DNA of 64,000 bases from Okapia johnstoni. Lineage: Eukaryota > Chordata > Mammalia > Artiodactyla > Giraffidae. Where the stretch lies: positions 92,992,397 to 93,056,396 of the forward strand of contig CM044305.1 in the NCBI GenBank assembly GCA_024291935.2, read 5' to 3'. Made by a program: the position numbers and the translations under genes. Each line of letters begins with the position of its first letter. Position 1 is the first letter of the stretch. Positions 12,501-21,500 of the stretch are shown here, piece by piece. The notes under the pieces are model-generated. The model saw nothing but the letters and a program-made list of their open reading frames with translations. It was not told where the DNA came from and did no database searches.

Positions 12501-15500
12501 GCTATGAACATTGGGGTGCATGTATCTTTTCAAATCAATCATACTTTTCATGGTATCAAAATGCTCTCTGTAATAGTTGCACCAACTTATACTCCCTTGT
12601 GCAAGGTGTGAAAGTGCCTGTTTCTGAACATCTTCAAATCAACACAGCATGTTATCAGATGTTTGTGATTTGACAAGTTAATCTCAATGCAGTTAAAAAT
12701 TATGTAGTTAAAAAATTATGTAGTTAAACATAAAAAAATTTTATTGACATAAATTTCAGCCATGTAATGTGTACAGTTCAGTGCTTTTTAGTGTAGTCAC
12801 TAGATTGTGCAACCATCACCACTAATTCTAGAACATTCTAATCGCTCCTAAATAAAACACCATATATGTTAGCAATCACTCTCCATTCCCTCTTTCCCCT
12901 GGCCCAATCTACTTTCTTTCTTCTTTTAATTTAATTTTATTGTTGTAAGAACACTTTACATGAGACCTACTTTCTTGACAATTTTAAAATGTATGATGCA
13001 TTACTATTGATGTTTGACACAATGTTTTATAGCAGATATCTATAATTATCTTGCTTAACTGAAAGTTTATGCCTGTTGATTAGTAACTCCCCACTTCCCT
13101 CTCCTCTAACCCTTGGTAATCACCATTTTACTCTGGGCTTCTGTGAGTTTGACTATTTTAGATTCCACATATAAGTGAGATCATGCATATTGATCTTTCT
13201 GAGTCTGGCTTATTTCACTTAGCATTATACCCTTCTGTTTCATCCATGTTGCTGCAGATGGCAGGATTTCCTTCTTTTTTAAGGCTGAATAATATTTCAT
13301 TTTGTATGTATGTATACATATATATGTATAATAAAATTTTATTTATTCAATTACCTCTCTACAGACTCATAGGTTATTCTCATATGTTTGCTATTGTGAA
13401 TAATGCTGCAATGAACAAGGAAGTGCAGATATTTCTTTAAGATAATAATTTTATATCCTTTGGATATATACTCACAAGTGGTATTGCTGGATCATATTGT
13501 AGTTCTATGTTTAATTTTTTATTATTTTCCACAGTGCCTGCAGCAGTTTACATTTACATAAACAGTATATAAGGGTACCCTTTTCTCCACACCCTTGCCA
13601 ACACTTGTTATCTATTGATTTCTAATAATTATCATCTCATTGTGATTTTGATTTGCATTTCCTTGATGATTAGTGCTGTTGAGCACCTTTTCACACACCA
13701 TTGGCCTTTTGCATGTCTTCTTTTGAGAAATGTCTGCTCAAGTTCTTACCCTATTTTTAAATTGGGCTCTGTGGGATTTCTTCTATTGAGTGGTCAGAGT
13801 TATTTGTATATTTTGGAAATTAACCCCTTATCAACCCCTTATGATTTGCAAATATTCTCTCCCATTTTGTAGGTCGTCGTTTCACTCTGTTGATTATTTC
13901 CTTTGCTGTGAGAAGCTTTTAGTTTGATGTAGTCCAACTTGCTTACTTTTGGTTTTGTCATCCGTGCTTTTGGTGTCACATTAATGAATCATTGCCAAGA
14001 TCAATATCATGAAGCTTCTATCTTATGTTTTCTTCTAAAAGTTTTAAAGTTTCAAGTCTTAAATCCACTTAGAGTTGATTTTTGTGTGCGGTATAAGATA
14101 AAGGTCCAATTTCATTCTTTTGTATGTGGATATCCAGTTTCCCATTTGTTGAAGAGACTCTCCTCGCCCATTGTATATTCTTGGCATCCTTGTTGAGCGT
14201 CAGTTGATATGTGGACTTATTTCTGGGCTTTCTATTCTATTCCATTGATTTATATGACTGTCTTCATGTGAACTTCATACTGTTTTGATTACTGTAGCTT
14301 TTTAATATATTTTTACATCAAGGAGTGCAATGCCTTTGGTCAACTTTCTCAAGGTCAGTTTGGATGTTCAGGGTTTTTTGTTGTTCCATATGAATTTTAG
14401 AATTGTTTACTCTATCTATGTAAAAAATGCCATTGGTTAGACCAGTTTGGTGAGGTCTGTTTCCCCTGCAGTGTACATCCTTTGATGCTGCTCCTTAAGA
14501 TGCAGCCTTGGAGATGCACACATTTTCCTTGAGCACTAGGAATGACTGTGGCTCTAGCTGAGTTCTCTCTATTTCTCTGATTTCTCCACTAAGCTTCTGG
14601 CTGGCCTGCCTCTGTTGGTATCACAGCCAGTTGTTAGCATCCTAGTTGATAGTTGATTGCTCTGTCATTTTTTACAAAACCCTAGGGTATAAATTGCTCC
14701 ATGGTTTGATCCAATTAAAGTCTGTGCCCTTGTTAGAAGAGTATTACCAATCTTTGAGGCTTTCTCCTACCCTCCTCTGGGCAAAATATCTGTCCTATGG
14801 GGCAAGAGCTTGGGGATGGTGGTGGTGGTGAATATGCTCTTCACCAGGTACTTCACTAGGGTCTTCCTTATGGAACAGGAGCTGTGTGTGTGCACTTGGG
14901 CACAAGAGGGACTTATTGCTGACACTCAGCTGCTGCCACTGCCTAGTATGGATCTTCAACAGCCCAGAGTTGGAAAGGTGGGAATTGCAAACGTTCACTT
15001 GCCATCAAATCCACTCAGAATATTTCTTCCATCTCAGGGTCCTGGGGGAGATGGTAAGTGCCACTCAGCTGCCTAGCCCAGTGGAACAATTCGTTTGCAA
15101 GGCATATCTGTGGGGAATGGGTGCAGTTCCTAGCTCAGATGCCATGGCCCACCACTGCACTTGATAAATTTCTGTAGATTTTCTAAAATAAATGCTTGTC
15201 AGTCTGTTGTAAGATCTCCCATCAATCTCCAGAGACTTTGAATGATTATATTAGCTAACTTTGACCAGCACCAGAGATCTCTCTTGGTGAACATTTCCCT
15301 AAGCCTCTCCTTACTACACTATCTGAAAGTCCTGCCTCTGCTTGTCAGTGTTTTTTAAATTATGCATAAAGTTTTCCACACAGAATTTCAGTTTATGCAC
15401 ATCTTATCATGCATTGCTCTACTGCATACAGTGGTTTCCTCCCATCATGAAGAGTTAGAAATTGAGATGTAGGCATTACAGTACCCTGCAAAAGGGCCAG

Positions 15501-18500
15501 GGAAGAACCTTGAGGCAGTGAACTTCTGAGTCTTGTCTTTTTGAGGAAGATGTAAATTTGAGATCCTTGCCAAGGAATACCTAGAGGAATTAGAAAAGCA
15601 AGCACATCTCTGATGGTTTCTCGATCTGAAATCATGGGTCAAGGCAAGAGGGAGTGTGGTGTTTGCAGCTTGAATTGAGTGGGTGGCAAGATAGTAAGGT
15701 CTGTGTTTCCTGCTGGCCTCCCTCCTTCTGAGTGACACATTTTTCTTAGACATGCTAGTAGAATTTTCTCTGTGGAAGAAAAAGTTAACAGATAACCATA
15801 ACAACAACAAAAGCATGGCATTGGATTGGGATTTTTAGAAAATTAACTGTCAGAAGTGACTTTATTTAAAAAAATCTGCAGAGAAACGGAAGAGTGAGAG
15901 AGTGACTATAATGTATATAACTGAAAAATAAACTATCAAATTTATTAGCTTTGGAGGAATCCTTTGCCTTGTAAGGTAGAAGCTTAATGACAAATGAGTA
16001 CAGTTAAGGAAAGAAATATGCATTCACATTGAAACAATTTTTCTTTAGCTTTCAATCTTGCTGACAAGTGTGAGATATCTTGATTGGAGAAAACTCATTG
16101 GTTCCCCACTTAAATTCTCAATTCACAAAACTCCTTAATATCACAGTTAGAAAAGCCACCCTTATTTCAAAGTTCTGTAGATTCTTCATTGTGCTGAATT
16201 TTTGTTACCTCTATGATGCTGAGACTGCATCACTCTCTGAAGTTGGCTAGAACTTTTCACAAAACTGTCTCCTGTCTGTGTTCATTCCACCATCAGGGTA
16301 GAAGAGTATGTGATTGACAGAGAAAGATGTAACTCTCAGGATGTCAGGGAGAAGGCCTACAAAGCACAGCTGCTCCAACCCCCAACACCATGGAGAAAAG
16401 GGACAAAGGCACAAATGCTGTAGTAGGAAATGATATTGAAGAACACTAGCTTTGGAATCAAGCAGGCTTGGATTAAAATCTGGGTTAGAATTTCTGTGTC
16501 TTAATTTCTTAATCTGTGTAAAAGACATAATATTAGTACCCCCACATAGGTTTAAGGTGATGATGAGATGAAAAAAAAGTATGTATATGGTCCTGCTATG
16601 GTATCTTGTCTCCAAAGTATCCACCATTGATTCATTCCCTCCTTGTCAACTGAGAGTAGAATCAGAGCTATCTTGTGACTGCTTAGCCCAATAGAATTGG
16701 GCAGTTGTGACTACTGAGCCATTTATGGAACTAACTTTTAAGAAGACTGGAATCTTCTCCTTCCTTTCTATTGGTACGTTCTCATCCTCTCAGAACCTAG
16801 ACTCCAAAAGCCCAAACAGTGGCCTGCTGGAAAATGTTTAATGGCAAGCTCTATGGGAAAAACAAGTAACAAATTGTAGCATTTGCTGGATTTTTTGCTG
16901 TAATACTCCTCCCAAGGCTGAACACAAACTACAACATGTAGCACTGAACATAAAGTTGGTAAGAGATGCATGAATACAGTAGATGTAAACAATCACAAGA
17001 GCATAGATTATTAAAATGCAGTAAAATAATTAGGAAGTAATGAGTTTGGAATATCACTATTATTTGTAATATGCTTTATTTAATTGTAAGTTTATGTAAT
17101 TTAACTTTTAATAATGGCTCACAAAATTCCTGAAAATGTAACAATTGGTTCTCAATAGTTGATACAAGCTGGCTCTAGTACACCATAAACCAGATCCAGT
17201 GTACCACTGAGCCTAAGCCAGCAGAAGAGGTCATGTATAGAGAAGAGCCTCAACTGACTCAAGAGACAACAACCTCAACTGCCAGGCATGTGTGAGGGAG
17301 CCATCTTGGACTTCCAGTCCAGTCTAACCTTCAGATGACTCCAGTCCTAGCTGTCATCTGACTGCACCTACATGAGAGAATCCAAATGAGAAGTGCTCAG
17401 TTCAGTTGAGTTCAGTTCAGTCGCTCAGTCCTGTCCGACTCTTTGCGACCCCATGAATTGCAGCACGCCAGGCCTCCCTGTCCATCACCAACTCCCGGAG
17501 TCCACCCAAACCCATGTCCATCGATTCGGTGATGCCATCCAACCATCTCATCCTCTGCCATCCCCTTCTTCTCCTGCCCCCAATCCTTCCCAGCAACAGG
17601 GTCTTTTCCAATGAGTCAACTCTTTGCATGAGGTGGCCAAAGTATTGGAGTTTCAGCTTCAGCATCAATCCTTCCAATGAACACCCAGGACTGATCTCCT
17701 TTAGGATGGACTGGTTGGATCTCCTTGCAGTCCAAGGGACTCTCAAGAGTCTTCTCCAACACCACAGTTCAAAAGCATCAATTCTTCGGCGCTCAGCTTT
17801 CTTCACCGTCCAACTCTCACATTCATACATGACTACTGGAAAAACCATAGCCTTGACTGGACGGACCTTTGTTGGCAAAGTAATGTCTCTGTTTTTTAAA
17901 TATGCTATCTAGGTTGGTCATAACTTTCCTTCCAAGGAGTAAGAGCCTTTTAACTTCGTGGCTGCAAGCACCAACTGCAGTGATTTTGGAGCCCCCCAAA
18001 ATAAACTCTGACACTGTTTGCACTGTTTCCCCATCCATTTCCCATGAAGTGATGGGACCAGATGCCATGATCTTAGTTTTCTGAACGTTGAGCTTTAAGC
18101 CAACTTTTTCACTCTCCTCTTTCACTTTCATCAAGAGGCTCTTTAGTTCTTCTTCACTTTCTGCCATAAAGGTGGTGTCATCTGCATATCTGAGGTTATT
18201 GATATTTCTCCCAGCAATCTTGATTCCAGCTTGTGCTTCCTCAGCCCAGCGTTTCTCATGATGTACTCTGCATATAAGTTAAATAAGGCAGGGTTGAAAC
18301 AATATACAGCCTTGACGTTTACTCCTTTTCCTATTTGGAACCAGTCTGTTGTTCCATGTCCAGTTCTAACTGTTGCTTCCTGACCTGCATACAGGTTTTT
18401 TAAAGACAGGTCAAAATGGTCTGGTATGCCCTGACACATTTATTATGATCCACACAGTCCTTGACGTACTCCACGAAATTGTTTTTCCTCTCTTTTTTTT

Positions 18501-21500
18501 GGAACCAGGGAAAGTTGGCAGTGGATTTCCCTACTTTTTTCAATTAAATCTGAATTTGGCAACAAGGATTTCATGATCTGAGCCACAGTCAGCTCCCGGG
18601 CTTGTTGTTGCTGACTGTATAGAGCTTCTCCATCTTTGGCTGCAAGAATATAATTAATCTGATTTCGGTGTTGACCATCTGGTGATGTCCATGTGTAGAG
18701 TCTTCCCTTGTGTTGTTGGAAGAGGGTGTTTGCTATGGCCAGTGCCTTGTGTGGGCAAAACTCTATTAGCCTTTGCCCTGCTTCATTCTGTACTCCAAGG
18801 CCAAATTTGCCTGTTACTCTAGGTGTTTCCTGACTTCCTACTTTTGCATTCCAGCCCCCTATAATGAAAATGACATCTTTTTGGGGAGTTAGTTCTAAAA
18901 GGTCTTGTAGGTCTTCATAGAACCTTTCAACTTCAGCTTCTTCAGCATTACTGGTCGGGGCACAGACTTGGATTACTGTGATATTGAATGGTTTGCCTTG
19001 GAGACGAACAGAGATCATTCTGTCATTTTTGAGATTGCATCCAAGTACTGCATTTTGGACTCTTTTGTTGACCATAATGGCTACTCCATTTCTTCTAAGG
19101 GATTCCTGCCCACAGTAATAGATATAATGGTCATCTGAGTTAAATTCACCCATTCCAGTCCGTCTTAGTTCGCTGATTCCTAGAATGTCGACGTTCACTC
19201 TTGCCATCTCCTGTTTGACTACTTCCAATTTGCCTTGATTCATGGGCCTAACATTGCAGGTTCCTATGCAATATTACTCTTTACAGCATCAGACCTCGCT
19301 TCTAGCATCAGTCACATCCACAGCTGGGTATCGTTTTTGCTTTGGCTCCATCCCATCATTCTTTCTGGAGTTATTTCTCCACTGGTCTCCAGTAGCATAT
19401 TGGGCACCTACTGACCTGAGGAATTCATCTTTCAGTGTCCTATCTTTTTGCCTTTTCATACTGTTCCTGGGGTTCTCAAGGCAAGAATACTGAAGTGGTT
19501 TGCCATTTCCTTCTCCAGTGGACCACATTCTGTCAGACCTCTCCACCATGACCTGTCCTTCTTGCGTGGCCCCACACGGCATGGCTTAGTTTCACTGAGT
19601 TAGACAAGGCTGTGGTCCATGCGATCAGATTGGCTAGCTTTCTGTGATTATAGTTGAGGTTTATCAACACAGAGAACAATGAGAGATAACAACAAACTGT
19701 TGTCTTAAGTCATTAGGTTTTGGGGTTGTTTGTTCTGCAGCAGTAGATAACTAGAGCACTGGCTTATAGAAGTTGCTCAATGAACAACCGATGTTATTGT
19801 TTTCACTGTTGTAATTACTGGCAGATTAATCTTAGCTACTTCAAACAATGGAGGTTATTTATTCTACAGCTAATAAGAGAGGATTCCTTGTATTGCTTTT
19901 GCTTGGGAACTTAGAATTTTTACACAATGTGTGTAATTTGTCTTGAATTTTGCTTAAAAACCATACAACCCCCAATGAAAAGTCTGTAGTTACTTCCCAC
20001 AGTATCTAATAGTCTCCCGTTGGCCTATTGTTTGCTTTCATTTGGCCACAGCAGGGAGTGCAGGAAGTGAAGTCCCATCACTGAAACCCAAAGAATAATG
20101 ACCCACGGAGGCGGCTCCCATTTACAACAAAGCCTGCACAGTTTAATAAGAGCAGTAGAAACACCTGTTAATGAGCATCCTCTATTTTTCTGCCATTGCT
20201 GGACAGGTTGGGGTAATGGTTAAAGAGGGACAATTGAGAGGATTTCAGTTAAGATTATTTAATTTATGTTGATGAGAACAGACTAAAGAGAGAGAGACAG
20301 ACAGAGATTAAAGCAAGAAATGAGAGGAAAATGGGAGAAAGAAAAAAAATGGCCTTTGTGAGCTATGTTGGGGACAAAGTTGTGGGGCGCTTGGGGTAGG
20401 AGAGAGAGGTTTGGAGAGATGCTGCCAACTGTGGAGGATACAAAGACAGAGAGAAACAGTGAGAGAAAGTGTTGGTCATTTGTAATGTAACTTGGGTTAA
20501 GTGTGTTATAAATGTAATCTCTCTCTGGAATTTTTCTCAACAGACTGTATTTTTCTTTTTTAAAAAAATTTCTCAAAAATCGAGCCTATCTCGATTGTTG
20601 GCTTTCACACTATTTTTCAATTATTTTCCATTATATTTTGGTTATTGGACTTGAATGTGAGTGTTTTAAGCTGGGAGGGCACCACAAGGGAGCCCAGCTT
20701 CATCTCTCTCTCTCTCTTTAGTTGCTAAGTCGTGTCCAACTCTTGCGACCCCATGGACTATAGCTTGCCAGGTTCCTCTGTCCATGGGATTCTCCAGACA
20801 AGAATACTGCTTCATATAGGTTATATCAAACTAGAGCCTAGTTTTGTATTTGTCTAATGAAGCTGTTTAACAGTGGGTGATGATCCCAACAAAAAACCAC
20901 TTTTAAAAAGCATTTATGAGACATGAGGACTTTTGAACACTGACTGGATATTTGATAATATTGAGTATTATTATAAACTTTTAAAAGATATGATACTGGT
21001 ATTGTGGTTCTGACAAAGGTTTTTTTTATTTTATTGTTATTTATTTTTAGTTTGAGGATAATTGCAGTCCTTTGTTTTAGAGATGCATTCTGAAGTGTTC
21101 ATGGATGAAATGATATGATGTCCGGGGGTTGCTTTAAAATAATCTGGGGTTGGGAGCAGGTAGGCGGAATTGTAGATAAAATAAGATTAGGGCTTCATTG
21201 ACACTTGTTGAAGCTAGGCGATTCATGAGGTACATTGGGATTCATTATACTATTCTTTCTACTTCTGTGCATATTTAAAAATTTCCATAATAAAAAGTGA
21301 AGAAAAAGGTGGGTGAATTAATATCTATTGTCCTTACTCTCTAGAAAAATCTAAAGTGTTCTTTATTGTTATGTGGTCCATATTTGCTTTTGTTCTACAT
21401 GTTGCTGGTTCTTGACAGAACAACATAATCACCATCCTTGATTATGAAAGCATAGAGTGAGTGTGATATTTGAGTACAGATGGGATCTACTTAACTCAAT

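Larger units (their letters stand above)
11516..12534 (-). mobile_element. Artiodactyl L1 3' end, antisense, with two nested SINEs
   Basis: Antisense L1 3' UTR and ORF2 tail (tgtgctatacagtgggaact, tggctgagtaatattccgc). The 14-base duplication tcaatcatactttt flanks it at 11502-11515 and 12535-12548, which fixes both ends. Bov-tA copies at 11628-11741 and 11767-11990 are nested inside. Confidence 0.85.
11000..12724 (-). repeat. Old L1-like fragment, antisense, split by a younger L1
   Basis: Reads gtagaattgctgggtcaatc at the left and continues after 12,549 with gcaccaacttatactccc, the next part of the same old element. The break (11,516-12,534) is a later L1 insertion. Confidence 0.55.

Noticed and set aside
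14486..15164. Overlapping frames at 14.6-15.2 kb as a gene
   Set aside because: No shared domain, frames overlap on both strands, no splice signals fitting a transcript.
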